From Gammaproteobacteria bacterium (lineage in GTDB: Bacteria; Pseudomonadota; Gammaproteobacteria; Pseudomonadales; Pseudohongiellaceae): a stretch of 64,000 bases of DNA. The stretch covers positions 62,001 to 126,000 of the forward strand of contig JAJFKE010000010.1 in assembly GCA_021773355.1 (NCBI GenBank), read 5' to 3'. The translations under genes and the position numbers were made by a program. The notes beneath the pieces were generated by a model. It saw only the letters and a program-made list of their open reading frames with translations. It ran no database searches and was not told the DNA's origin. Of this stretch, positions 52,801 through 61,500 are shown in pieces (position 1 is the stretch's first letter; every line of letters starts with the position of its first letter).

Positions 52801-53035
52801 AGTGGAGGATGCCAGCAATCGGCAGCTAAAGCTGAACACACAAAAAGACTTCGAGCAGGCCTTACAGCAGTATTTTAGCCGAGAGTTTGGCGCAGCGGCT
52901 GATCTGTTTAGGCGAGTTCTGAATGCCAATGAACGGGACGGTGCCGCAGAGATATACCTGAAGCACTCCGTCAACAATTTATTGACGCAGCCTGCCGATG
53001 ATTGGAACGGAGCCATGGTGGTTGCGGAAAAATAG
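49808..53035 (+). CDS. Membrane hybrid histidine kinase with receiver and class III cyclase domain
   Basis: 1075 residues from a TTG start (GGAG 8 bases upstream); an ATG at 49742 gives 22 more residues without a ribosome-binding site. About six membrane helices with an extracellular loop (about 220-300) are followed by a HAMP-like linker and HisKA with THELKTPLHG (near 396). HATPase comes next with NLLGNAIKF, DTGIGIPYDK and GTGLGLSIS. The receiver (about 665-785) has LIVDDEP and phospho-Asp in LLDIMMP. A class III nucleotide cyclase domain (about 820-990) has FADIRSYTS, FLGDGLMALF and DDVNISARLEG. The usual purine-selecting Lys before LGD is His here. It probably links an environmental signal to cAMP or cGMP. 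Confidence 0.88.
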   Translation: MVESIRRERPSRLLMLYSVLVSGISCLLYCLSIALFVNPDMDEYALIIAAPFLGFIFLNLLAVYYLAKPLDFLQGLKRDSVPLNDEMKALLNSQHYSLVYGLYPLIIVSTVIIHMLTMRIEDGSMDFLADPDSWSLLINRGSLFLLVVIIQGNLFDKTISHLRNGFSIRYGVAANTIGLFKRLSWMLVSLILFLGSSIPIFSTMRFDRLIDESLPSMSINVADDKNLARDIPLMISQLELERAQFLRAGDDFTNTLSFLKNQLAADDYSEDLLDSIEDNVAALYENLPLMRAFEEGMDTQNTVSYAFIALTMLAGLIMSFIFSQAFSLQMRLIRQKIEEMLSDNRSVSGRLNITSLDETALLAVDFNRILDYNEQVNEELLRADKVKDAFLANVTHELKTPLHGIIGISESLVDGVAGILPKLAKKNLQLINLSGRRLTSLVNDILDFSKLREHDIALILKPVDLRTLSDVVLELSRPLLGNKHVQLVNNVPPDLPAAEGDENRLQQVLFNLLGNAIKFTSEGEIAITAENHGGKIEIAVTDTGIGIPYDKQELIFQSFEQADSSISREYGGTGLGLSISRNLIELHGGFLRVESEPGFGSRFSFALPCAEGIAETQLIDDEPVAKYRAESGCGKSLELLANSANSEDEVELECLPGKNTGNGYTILIVDDEPVNLTILNNHLSLNDYRVITASDGEEALQLFRQEKPDLILLDIMMPRMSGYEVCRKIREQVPINRLPIIMLTAKDQAQDLAEGFSSGANDYISKPFTKKELLSRLRTHLELSKINKVYSDFVPSEYLKFLGHESILDVQLGDNINREMTIMFADIRSYTSMSESMSPQENFDFINEYLAVMGPCIKNNNGFVNHFLGDGLMALFPECAEDAVTASIEMSQALADFNAARMKRHKEEIKIGIGLHFGKVIFGIIGDVFRKSGNVISDDVNISARLEGLNKCYGSSIIVSQSVLDNLQPTSTLPATRYLGQVVVKGRKNEVSIYELLEVEDASNRQLKLNTQKDFEQALQQYFSREFGAAADLFRRVLNANERDGAAEIYLKHSVNNLLTQPADDWNGAMVVAEK

Positions 53036-53087
53036 TAAGTTAAAGAACAAAATTGCTTCTCTTGATAAACCTCTCTATGCTGCGAGC

Positions 53088-54404
53088 ATGACCGCAGAAT
53101 TCTCAAGTCCCGCTACAGTACCTACTGCTAGAAAAGCCAGAATTCAATCACTCGATGTGCTCAGAGGATTCGCCCTTTGCGGTATTCTACTGATGAATAT
53201 CCTGGTATTTGCATTTCCCTTCGCCACCTATACCGATCCGAATATTGATGGCGCCACGGAAGGTTTGAATTTCACCGTCTTCGCGTCCATGGATGTTTTG
53301 GTGGAGGGCAGCATGCGCGCCATATTCTCCATGCTATTTGGTGCGGGTATGCTGATATTTCTCTCGAAGCCGGATGCCGATGCGGATCATCTAAGAAAGC
53401 TTTTTTACCGACGTACGCTGTTACTAATTGTGTTTGGCTTGGTAAATGCCTACATCTTTGTCTGGGCGGGAGACATTCTGTACACCTACGGTGTTGCGGG
53501 TTTGCTGTTGTATTTCTTTCGCGATTTCTCGGCTGCCAGATTGGCAAAATACAGTGCAGCGATATTTTTGTTATTAGGATTGCTGCATATTTCTCTGCAT
53601 ATGGATGCCAGGAGTGTGCGTGCTGCCACAGCCGCTGTAGAGTCATTGCCGGCGGGAACCGTCTTGACCGAAGAACAGGAACAGCTGTTGGAAGATTGGG
53701 AAGTTTTTTTACAGGATCAATTTGCATCGCCCGCACAGATTCAACAGGAATACGAAACAAAGAAATTAGGCTACATAGAGAATATCAAGTTTGTTGCTCC
53801 CATTAATTTGCTGCTGCAGACGGTAGTGCTGTTATTCAATTCGCTTTGGGATGTGTTGGGGATGATGCTATTGGGCATGGCCTTCTTCAAATGGGGTCTG
53901 CTGGATGCGTCAAGAAGTTTGCGCGTTTATTGGCTGCTGGCGATTGCTGGCATAGGCTTAGGCATTCCGTTGAACTATGTTGAGACTGTTGCCTACATCA
54001 ACAGTGGTTATCAAATCTACTGGGCTGGCGGATTTAGACCAAGCTACGACATCGGGCGTCTTTCTCTTGCTGTCGGCTATATTGCTGTGATCATGCTCGT
54101 TTGTAAACTGGCGCTACTACCCTGGCTGCGATCCGCAATGGCAGCAGTAGGGCAATTAGCCCTGACCAACTATCTGTCCCAGTCTGTTATTTGTAATTTC
54201 ATTTTCATGGGTTTTGGTCTCGGCCTGTTTGGAGAGTTGCAACGTTATCAGGCCTATCTGGTGGTATTGGCAGTATGGGTTTTCCAGATCATTTTTAGTC
54301 TCCTGTGGCTGCGCTTTTTCCGTTTTGGCCCTGCCGAATGGCTGTGGCGAAGCCTGACCTATAAAAACAGTCAGCCCTTGCGAATAGCTGCTGCAACGAG
54401 CTGA
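53088..54404 (+). CDS. DUF418-family membrane protein
   Basis: 438 residues from the ATG at 53088; an upstream extension overlaps the kinase gene. It opens with the family motif IQSLDVLRGFALCGILLMNI and has about eight to ten membrane helices. The C-terminal DUF418 domain includes RPSYDIGRLSLAVGYIAV and AVGQLALTNYLSQSVI. These proteins are multi-pass, acyltransferase-3-like in fold, and their function is not settled; a transporter or acyl-modification role is possible. A 52-base gap follows the kinase stop, with no clear terminator between. Confidence 0.85.
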   Translation: MTAEFSSPATVPTARKARIQSLDVLRGFALCGILLMNILVFAFPFATYTDPNIDGATEGLNFTVFASMDVLVEGSMRAIFSMLFGAGMLIFLSKPDADADHLRKLFYRRTLLLIVFGLVNAYIFVWAGDILYTYGVAGLLLYFFRDFSAARLAKYSAAIFLLLGLLHISLHMDARSVRAATAAVESLPAGTVLTEEQEQLLEDWEVFLQDQFASPAQIQQEYETKKLGYIENIKFVAPINLLLQTVVLLFNSLWDVLGMMLLGMAFFKWGLLDASRSLRVYWLLAIAGIGLGIPLNYVETVAYINSGYQIYWAGGFRPSYDIGRLSLAVGYIAVIMLVCKLALLPWLRSAMAAVGQLALTNYLSQSVICNFIFMGFGLGLFGELQRYQAYLVVLAVWVFQIIFSLLWLRFFRFGPAEWLWRSLTYKNSQPLRIAAATS

Positions 54405-54600
54405 TCCTGCGCCTGCTTATGACTTCGCCTTGGTTGTTTTAGAAGCAGCAATCACGTACCATTCACGCCGACTTGATTGCCGCAGACGCACATTTATTCG
54501 GCGTAATTTTTCATTCCCCAGTCGCATCAAGGCTATTTTTTGTTTCATGCCGCAGCCGTTTTTGCCAATAGCAGCGACTCCTGGGCCAGTAGTGAAAATC

Positions 54601-55980
54601 ATGTTGTTGGACCGTCTACATTTTAATAAAGACACGATGATAGAGCTGATGAGAATCGCAATCCCGATGATTGTTTCTCAGGGCGCTTTTGCGGTGATGA
54701 TATTCACCGATCGCTACTTCATGTCACAAATCGACCCAATACACATGGCGGCGGCGCTAGGCGGTGGCGTGGCCGCCTTCTTCTCCTTCTGTTTCTTCTC
54801 TGGGCTGTTCTCTTACGCCAATGCCCTTTCGGCGCAATATCTGGGCGCCGGGGAAATAGAGAAGTGTCCCAAGGTAGTCACTCAAGGGATCATCATGGTG
54901 CTCATGAGCGTGCCCATCTTGATTGTTATTACTCTGCTTGTGGCAGGAATATTCGAAGGTATGGATCATGACCCGATACAGGTGGAGTTGGAGAAGAGTT
55001 ACTATCAAATCTTGATGTTGGGAGTTGTGCTGACTCTGTCCAAGATTTGTATTTCTTCCTATTTCGCCGGTATCGCCCGCACCAAACTTGTCATGATCTG
55101 TGATGTCTGTGGGCTAATACTCAATGTGCCGCTGTGTTACGCCATGGTGTTTGGAAAGTTCGGCTTTCCTGAGTTGGGTATTATCGGCGCGGGTGTGTCC
55201 ACACTAATTTCTACCTTGTTTGCTTTGTTACTTTTTATCTTTTGTTATTTTCGCAAGGAGCATCGCGAAAGATTTAGAGTAATGGAATCCTTTAAGCTTG
55301 ATAGCGGCATACTTAAACGCTTTGTGCGGCTTGGCTTTCCATCGGGGTTGGAGTTATTTCTGAACGTCGCGGCATTCAATCTGTTTTTGTTGATGTTTCA
55401 GGGTTACGGCATCGTCGAAGGAGCATCCGCTGCGATCGTGTTCAACTGGGATATTCTCTCATTCGTGCCCATGGTGGGACTGAATATCGGTTTGATCAGC
55501 ATGATCGGTCGCTTCGTCGGTGCGCAGGATATGGAGCGTGCCAATGAGGCTATCGCCGCTGGTTTTATATTGGGTCTGTCCTATTCTGCCGCGCTGGCCT
55601 TCATCTATATTACATTCCGTTTTGCACTGGTTGAGGTATTCGCGCCGCCTGCAGGTGATTTCAGTGAGATAGTTGAACTTGCAGGATTTATGATGGTTGG
55701 GCTCTCAAGCTATGCCATGGCGGACGCGATAATTCAGGTCTGCGGGGGTGTGCTTCGCGGCGCCGGCGATACCCGTTGGATAATGTACACCTCGGTTACC
55801 CTGCACTGGATCATGTTGGTGGCTCAGTATCTGATTATTCGTGTTTTCGAATGGGGGCCGAAGGCCTCCTGGCTAGCCTTTGTGGTGATGATATTGGCCA
55901 TCGCGGTTGTATTCGTCGGAAGGTTGCGGAGCGGCCGTTGGCGTGATGAGGAAGCCTTGCGTTTAGTCATGGCGGAATAG
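54601..55980 (+). CDS. MATE-family multidrug/sodium antiporter
   Basis: 459 residues from the ATG at 54601; an in-frame ATG at 54547 would add a proline-rich 18-residue extension, and neither has a strong ribosome-binding site. Twelve hydrophobic segments. MATE landmarks are IAIPMIVSQGAFAVMIFTD, FGFPELGIIGAGVSTLIS and QVCGGVLRGAGDTRW. It expels cationic compounds using Na+ or H+. No adjacent MATE regulator. The gene is closely spaced with DUF418 but probably separately expressed. Confidence 0.88.
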   Translation: MLLDRLHFNKDTMIELMRIAIPMIVSQGAFAVMIFTDRYFMSQIDPIHMAAALGGGVAAFFSFCFFSGLFSYANALSAQYLGAGEIEKCPKVVTQGIIMVLMSVPILIVITLLVAGIFEGMDHDPIQVELEKSYYQILMLGVVLTLSKICISSYFAGIARTKLVMICDVCGLILNVPLCYAMVFGKFGFPELGIIGAGVSTLISTLFALLLFIFCYFRKEHRERFRVMESFKLDSGILKRFVRLGFPSGLELFLNVAAFNLFLLMFQGYGIVEGASAAIVFNWDILSFVPMVGLNIGLISMIGRFVGAQDMERANEAIAAGFILGLSYSAALAFIYITFRFALVEVFAPPAGDFSEIVELAGFMMVGLSSYAMADAIIQVCGGVLRGAGDTRWIMYTSVTLHWIMLVAQYLIIRVFEWGPKASWLAFVVMILAIAVVFVGRLRSGRWRDEEALRLVMAE

Positions 55981-56080
55981 ATTTGGTCTTACCCTTTTCT
56001 TCGGAAATCTACTTGTTTTGAACTACTATTTTCGGCTGTACGGCATAGAAACCTTTGAATTTCGAACGCTGAGCCAAGGG

Positions 56081-56252
56081 CTGGGCTGTAGTTTGCGAAC
56101 AATCAGGACCGAAGGTCCGTGAGCTAACAACAGCCCAGTTTCTGGCGGCTTGAAGGGATAGGACGCCGCATCGCCCGCTGTCATAGAGATGCTCCCCGTT
56201 CACGGGCCTATGGCCCTGATTGTTCCCAGGAAACGTCTCTATGACAGCGGGC
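56081..56252. repeat. REPIN-like double-hairpin element, copy 2
   Basis: Hairpin 1 has outer arms CTGGGCTGT (56081-56089) and ACAGCCCAG (56130-56138), with inner GGACC-gaa-GGTCC (56106-56118). Hairpin 2 has perfect 17-bp outer arms at 56173-56189 and 56236-56252 (start GCCCGCTGT), with inner GGGCC-tat-GGCCC (56204-56216). Conserved with copy 1: ACAATCAG..., TCTGGCGGC between hairpins, and CACGGGCC...CCCTGATT...CAGGAAAC. Inner stem sequences differ from copy 1 but keep pairing. It lies in a 432-base gene-free stretch (55981-56412). Confidence 0.7.
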
Positions 56253-56307
56253 TTAGCCCAGCGTTGAATTCAAGATAAAACCAAAGCGCCATTTTCAGAA
56301 TTTTGTA

Positions 56308-56331
56308 GGGATATTTCAGGGTCTGATCCTT
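56308..56331 (+). repeat. Degenerate repeat copy D
   Basis: GGGATATTTCAGGGTCTGAT then CCTT resembles the GGGGATATCTCAGACTCTGACCC repeat at 12646 and 14179, with several substitutions. It lies between the double-hairpin element and the DUF3500 gene, so this repeat type is not confined to the cassette region. Confidence 0.4.
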
Positions 56332-56412
56332 AACAATTCTCGGCTTGCAGCATCTTCTGTGAGCAGGTAGCCTTCAGAGTACCCATTATTCAGGCTCCCC
56401 AGAGAGTTATCT

Positions 56413-57621
56413 ATGAAAAAAATCATACTCACGGCTGTGCTCCTGCTCGGCACAGCGTTAGCATCCGTCAGCCAGGTTTACTCACAGTCCGGTGGTTATC
56501 CGGAATCTCTGCTAAATACCAAACGTGTGTTCTCCCGCGGACTCGCCAACGCCATCGGACAACCCTTTCGTGGTGTGGCGACTTCAGATGGTGTAATCAG
56601 CGGCTTGTTTCCGCTTAAATCTACCGGGGTCTCCACCGCCGCAATCGTCTCTGCCGCCTCCGAGTTTCTTGTCACTTTAGACGACGCCGAATTGAGCCGA
56701 ACTCAATACGCTGTCGATGATCCCGAGTGGCGCAATTGGTCCAACGTCGATGTGGGAATTTTTTCTCGTCACGGTGTGTCTCTGGAAGAGATGTCCGAGG
56801 TACAGAAAACCGCCGCCTGGAATTTGCTGCGTGCTTCCCTGAGTGCGGATGGTATAGCGCAGACTCAAAGTATTATGAGAACCGAGCAAGCCTTGTTGGA
56901 AATTAATGCAGAGCCAATTCGCTACGGTGAAGAAAAATACTACTTCACGGTTATGGGAATTCCATCGAGTACCGAGCCCTGGGGTTGGCAATTGGATGGC
57001 CATCACCTGGTAATAAACTTCTTCGTGCTCGGTGATCAGGTAGTCATGACGCCAGCATTCTGGGGTGGTGAACCAGTACTTACCACCAGCGGTAAATATG
57101 CTGGTAATGTCATAATGCAAGAAGAGCAGGACCAGGGCTTGGCGTTCATGCAGTCCCTCAATACTAAGCAGCGTTCTGCAGCCACACTCGATCCCAATAA
57201 GACGCGCAATAATCAATTGGCAGCAGCCAACGAAGACAATCTAACTTTAGATTACGCGGGTCTAGTGGGCAGCGAATTGAACAGCGCACAGAAGTCGCAG
57301 CTGCTTAATCTTGTTCGCGTCTACATCGCCAATTTACGTGAAGCGCACGCGACAGTGACCATGGATGAAGTTGGTCAGCATATTAATGACACCTATTTCT
57401 CCTGGATCGGAAATGCCGAAGATGATTCTGTGTTCTACTACCGTATTCACAGTCCGGTAATCTTGATTGAGTTTGATCATCAGAACCCGGTGGGCACAAC
57501 ACAGGTAAATACACCGGGAACACCTACACGAGATCATATTCATACCGTCGTTAGAACACCGAATGGCAATGACTATGGGAAAGATTTGCTAGCTCAACAT
57601 TTGGCAGCGCATCCACATTAA
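56413..57621 (+). CDS. DUF3500-family secreted protein
   Basis: 402 residues. A signal peptide (about 1-25, cut near VYSQ) is followed by a beta-rich/helical fold with the family landmarks RTQYAVDDPEWRNWSNVD, EPWGWQLDGHHLVINFFV, MTPAFWGGEP and a C-terminal FDHQNP...RDHIHTVVRTPNG. The H-rich end (DHIHT) and GHH are conserved and could bind a metal or heme. Function unknown. It starts an apparently ordered run with a gamma-glutamyltransferase (28 bases on), and is preceded by repeat elements. Confidence 0.82.
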   Translation: MKKIILTAVLLLGTALASVSQVYSQSGGYPESLLNTKRVFSRGLANAIGQPFRGVATSDGVISGLFPLKSTGVSTAAIVSAASEFLVTLDDAELSRTQYAVDDPEWRNWSNVDVGIFSRHGVSLEEMSEVQKTAAWNLLRASLSADGIAQTQSIMRTEQALLEINAEPIRYGEEKYYFTVMGIPSSTEPWGWQLDGHHLVINFFVLGDQVVMTPAFWGGEPVLTTSGKYAGNVIMQEEQDQGLAFMQSLNTKQRSAATLDPNKTRNNQLAAANEDNLTLDYAGLVGSELNSAQKSQLLNLVRVYIANLREAHATVTMDEVGQHINDTYFSWIGNAEDDSVFYYRIHSPVILIEFDHQNPVGTTQVNTPGTPTRDHIHTVVRTPNGNDYGKDLLAQHLAAHPH

Positions 57622-57648
57622 AAATGCATAGCATGGAGATTGGTCATC

Positions 57649-59493
57649 ATGGCTGTAGACTCTAAACCTGTATCACGAGTAATTGCGCGAACACTTGCGA
57701 GCATGACTCTGCTGCTGCTTCCCTTAAGCTTGCTGCAGGCTCAGTCCCCTAACGCCTTCGGTGTTCCCTCCGAGAAAGTGAGCAATCCGGCGGCAAACAT
57801 CGTCGCGGCGCCAGGTTCGCGGGGGCAAGGCTGGCTGGGCCAGGGTCGTTCTGAAGTGATTGCGAGACATGGCATGGTGGCAACCAGTGATCCCCTTGCT
57901 GCCCAGGCAGGTTTGGAGATTCTGAAAAACGGCGGCAATGCGATCGATGCAGCGGTAGCCGCAGCCGCCGTTTTAGACGTAACCTCACAGAATGATACGG
58001 GCATTGCAGGAGATCTGTTTGCCCTGGTGTGGAGTGCACAGGATAAGAAATTGTACGCGCTAAATTCTGCGGGCTGGGCACCGGCTGGCTGGAGGCCTGA
58101 ATACTTCAAAGAAACATTGGGTGTGGAGAGAGTACCGGGAACAGGTGTCAATGCGGCAACTGTTCCGGGTGCGATATCTGGGTACGACGCGTTATTGAAT
58201 CGCTTCGGTACTATGGGGTTTCAGGAAACTTTCGCTAGAGCGGCGCAAATAGCGGAGGAGGGCTGGGGGCAAGCAGAGCGGCGTCACTCAGATTTGAGTT
58301 CTGTTCAGGAAAAATTGTTAGGAGATGCGGACTCAAGGGAAGTGTTTCTCCATGACGGTGAGGTGCCTGCGCTTTATAGCATAATTAGCAATCCGCAATT
58401 GGCGAATGCGCTACGGCTAATTCAGGAACAGGGTAGAGATGCATTTTATAAAGGTCCGATTGCCGATGCGATTGTAGCGAAGATGCGGGTCGACGGCGGG
58501 GTGATGACTCACGCAGACCTGGCAGAGTTTGAGTCGGAATGGGTTGAGCCGATCACCACCAATTATCATGGCTATGATGTTTTTCAGTTGCCACCTCCCG
58601 GACAGGGCTTCGCCACTTTGGAAATGTTAAATATTCTGGAGGTGTGCGCGCCGGTTCACGACATTAATTTGTCAGCCCTGGGGCCATCAAACCCGGACTA
58701 CTGGCACTTTCTGGTTGAGGCGAAAAAACTAGCCTATTCTGATTTGCAGGCTTACAACGGCGACCCTCTGTTTTCCGATATACCGGTGGATAAACTGCTA
58801 TCTAAATCCTATGCCGCCACACTTTGTGATCGCATCGATATGGAGGTCGCCGCCGAACCTTCAGTGAAGGGCGGGCTCGATGGTGGCACGATTTACCTTA
58901 CTACCGCAGACCGGTGGGGAAACATGGTGTCGTTTATTCACAGTATTTTTTCAGTGTATGGCAGCGGCGCTACCGTTCCTCCCTACGGGATGATCTTGCA
59001 CAATAGGGGTGTGGCTTTCTCTCTCGATGAAAATCATCCAAATGTAGTTGCGCCACGTAAGCGTCCATTCCACTCCATCATTGCCGGCTTTGTTATGCAG
59101 AACGATGAGCCGCTAATGACATTTGGTAATATGGGTGGCTCGGTACAACCGGAAACCCATGTGCAACATATGGTAAACGTTATAGACAATGGCATGAATG
59201 TGCAGATGACCACAGATGCCGCTAGATTTACCCATGGACAGAACAACAATGTGCTTTCACTGGAAGATAATCTTTATAGCCTGGTGGGGCGTTCCCTGCA
59301 GGCGAAGGGGCACGATGTACGATCTGTGAACGGTGGCAGGGTTGGAGGCTATCAGGGAATTTTGTTCAGCAAGGACCCATCATTGCCAGAGCCGATATTT
59401 GGTCAGCGCAGTATAGATGAAGACCATCCTGTGAATGGTGTGTACAGAGCAGGATCGGATCATCGCAAGGATGGTCAGGCTGTGGGCTGGTAG
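57649..59493 (+). CDS. ggt: Gamma-glutamyltransferase
   Basis: 614 residues from the ATG at 57649 (TGGAG upstream; an upstream TTG is less likely). A signal peptide (about 1-32) precedes the single-chain precursor. The large-subunit start has GMVATSDPLAAQAGLEILKN, then GGNAIDAAVAAAAVLDV. The nucleophile region is GGLDGGTIYLTTADRWGNMV, where Thr begins the small subunit after self-cleavage. The small-subunit part continues FSVYGSGATVPPYGMILHN and FGNMGGSVQPETHVQ. Periplasmic; cleaves or transfers gamma-glutamyl groups from glutathione-like compounds. Follows DUF3500 closely. Confidence 0.88.
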   Translation: MAVDSKPVSRVIARTLASMTLLLLPLSLLQAQSPNAFGVPSEKVSNPAANIVAAPGSRGQGWLGQGRSEVIARHGMVATSDPLAAQAGLEILKNGGNAIDAAVAAAAVLDVTSQNDTGIAGDLFALVWSAQDKKLYALNSAGWAPAGWRPEYFKETLGVERVPGTGVNAATVPGAISGYDALLNRFGTMGFQETFARAAQIAEEGWGQAERRHSDLSSVQEKLLGDADSREVFLHDGEVPALYSIISNPQLANALRLIQEQGRDAFYKGPIADAIVAKMRVDGGVMTHADLAEFESEWVEPITTNYHGYDVFQLPPPGQGFATLEMLNILEVCAPVHDINLSALGPSNPDYWHFLVEAKKLAYSDLQAYNGDPLFSDIPVDKLLSKSYAATLCDRIDMEVAAEPSVKGGLDGGTIYLTTADRWGNMVSFIHSIFSVYGSGATVPPYGMILHNRGVAFSLDENHPNVVAPRKRPFHSIIAGFVMQNDEPLMTFGNMGGSVQPETHVQHMVNVIDNGMNVQMTTDAARFTHGQNNNVLSLEDNLYSLVGRSLQAKGHDVRSVNGGRVGGYQGILFSKDPSLPEPIFGQRSIDEDHPVNGVYRAGSDHRKDGQAVGW

Positions 59494-59652
59494 CGATTTA
59501 ACGCTGATTGACTAGAATGTCAGGTGTCGCTGTAGCCTGACTGCAAATTATTTGACGATGATTCATCTCAGCTGCTGTGGCCGTGCCGCAATGAAGTAGC
59601 CGAGTATGGCCTTAATGGTCATCACTAATATTTTCTCCAAGGGATAATTGAC

Positions 59653-60861
59653 ATGATCAAACTATTCGCGAAGTTGCTTGGTGTTTGTTGTTTGCTATTT
59701 TCCTCGTTTGTTTTGGCTCAGCGAGGCACGCCGTCTCCGCTCCCTGAAGGTCCAGGCAAGGAGTTGGTTCAAAACCTGTGCTCCACCTGCCACAGCACGG
59801 CAACCATAAGCCGAGCGGCAGGTTTTAGTTCGATGCAACAGTGGCGCCATTTGTTTTCTACCATGATTGAACTACCCGACGCGCAGGCGAACACTATCGC
59901 TAATTATCTGGCTGAAAACTATCCGGAAGATGAATCTCGGCGACCCAATTTAATCGCCGGAGACGTCAATATCGAGATTACAGAATGGACTGTGCCTACT
60001 CTGGGCCAACGATCCCGAGACCCCATTGAGGCGCCGGATGGGTCGATATGGTGGACTGGCATGTGGGCGAGTCTGACTGGAAGGCTGGATCCGGAAACCG
60101 GTGTCATGGAAGAATATCGCCTGCCGCCAACATCACGGCCGCACACCATTGTACCCGATGAAGAGGGTAATATCTGGTACACCGGTAACAGCAACGCCAC
60201 CATCGGTAAGCTGGACCCAAAAACAGGTCTGGTTACCGAGTTCAAAACCGAAGCGCGAGATCCTCACTCGGCAAGCTTCCATCCTAATGGCAATCTGTAT
60301 TTCACCGCTCAGGGTGCAGCTGTTCTGGGCAGACTGAACCCGCTCACCGGCGACTTGAAAGAAATCGACACTGAACCGCGCCCCTACGGTATTCAGGTAG
60401 GCCCGGATGGCACGGTCTGGGTAGCCTATAATGGCACCAACAAGATCGGCGCCATGCATCCGGACAGCATGGAGGTGAAGTACTATGAGGTTCCGGATAC
60501 ACGAACCCGTGTGCGCCGTTTGGGTTTGGACAGCCAAGGCATGGTGTGGTTCGTCAATTCAACCATGGGCAAGATAGGGCGTCTCGACCCTGAAACTGGC
60601 CAGATTAAGCAGTGGGATTCGCCCAGCGGACCAAACTCGCATCCCTATGCCTTGGCCGTCATAGATGATGTTATATGGTATAACGAATCGGGTATGCGTC
60701 CCGATGCCTTGGTGCGCTTTAATCCAAAGAGCGAGTCTTTTCAGAGTTGGGCAATACCGTCCGGTGCTGGCATTATAAGAAATGTCTGGGTTACAGAGGC
60801 GGGCAACTTGCTGATTCATCAGAGTAGCTCCAATCAAGTAGGTTTAGTGACAATTGACTGA
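59653..60861 (+). CDS. Exported cytochrome c plus Vgb-type beta-propeller fusion
   Basis: 402 residues. A signal peptide (about 1-22) is followed by a short cytochrome c-like domain with NLCSTCHSTATIS (about 42-54) and a helical segment MQQWRHLFSTMIEL. From about residue 105 there is a seven-bladed propeller built from repeats of the form DGSIWWTGMWAS, GNIWYTGNSNATIGKLDP, DGTVWVAYNGTNKIGAM and MVWFVNSTMGKIGRLDP, as in virginiamycin B lyase (Vgb/SMP-30-like). It is periplasmic, perhaps a dehydrogenase-like or lyase protein that passes electrons through the heme. The actual reaction is unknown. The next gene starts 6 bases later. Confidence 0.82.
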   Translation: MIKLFAKLLGVCCLLFSSFVLAQRGTPSPLPEGPGKELVQNLCSTCHSTATISRAAGFSSMQQWRHLFSTMIELPDAQANTIANYLAENYPEDESRRPNLIAGDVNIEITEWTVPTLGQRSRDPIEAPDGSIWWTGMWASLTGRLDPETGVMEEYRLPPTSRPHTIVPDEEGNIWYTGNSNATIGKLDPKTGLVTEFKTEARDPHSASFHPNGNLYFTAQGAAVLGRLNPLTGDLKEIDTEPRPYGIQVGPDGTVWVAYNGTNKIGAMHPDSMEVKYYEVPDTRTRVRRLGLDSQGMVWFVNSTMGKIGRLDPETGQIKQWDSPSGPNSHPYALAVIDDVIWYNESGMRPDALVRFNPKSESFQSWAIPSGAGIIRNVWVTEAGNLLIHQSSSNQVGLVTID

Positions 60862-60867
60862 TAGCCA

Positions 60868-61443
60868 ATGCAAAAACTAGCCAGAAAAATTAGATTTCAA
60901 TATTGCCGTGACGGGAATAAATGCCTGACAGCAGCGCTGGTACTGTTGCTTGCATCTTGCATAAGCCCGAATATTGCCAATTGGCCAGAATCGGTTCCGA
61001 GTCAACACTACTTCATCGAAGCCTATTTAGCCGATGAGGAAAACCAGGAACGACAATCCCAAACTGAGTATTTAGGATGGACGCTGAGTTTTTATCGGGG
61101 AAATCTGGCCTATCAATCCGGTTGGCAGGACATTCAAAGTTATGTGCTTGAAGCGCCAACGCCAGAACTAAGCCAGCAACTGCAAGGCCTGCTAAGCGAT
61201 CTCGGGGTGGCTATTGGCAGCGAGTGGGCCAAGCACAATGATATACGTCTAATCGATACGCGTATGTTATCCCTTTGGGGCTCAACCATTCAGCTAGCTC
61301 AGGATTTCCATATGCAGAAGCAATCCATTGAAGTAATAGCCGAAGATGTTGAGCAGATACTAGTAGGTGGCCTGAAAAAAGACGACGTCCTGGAATCCCG
61401 TTATGCTGAGAAATTAGGTTTTGAAATGTTTGGAGATTTTTAA
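60868..61443 (+). CDS. Lipoprotein-like protein of unknown function
   Basis: 191 residues; not a recognised family. The N-terminus has a hydrophobic stretch with a lipobox-like LLASC (about 30-34), so lipid attachment is likely although the signal is long. The mature part begins NIANWPESVPSQHYFIEAY and is a mixed alpha/beta sequence with no known motif. It starts only 6 bases after the cytochrome-propeller gene, suggesting a shared transcript, and is followed by an amidase after 57 bases. Functional role unknown. Confidence 0.6.
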   Translation: MQKLARKIRFQYCRDGNKCLTAALVLLLASCISPNIANWPESVPSQHYFIEAYLADEENQERQSQTEYLGWTLSFYRGNLAYQSGWQDIQSYVLEAPTPELSQQLQGLLSDLGVAIGSEWAKHNDIRLIDTRMLSLWGSTIQLAQDFHMQKQSIEVIAEDVEQILVGGLKKDDVLESRYAEKLGFEMFGDF

Positions 61444-61500
61444 CTACCAATCAACATAGAAAGTTCAAATTAAAAAATAGTTAGCCATAGGTTGCTGAAA

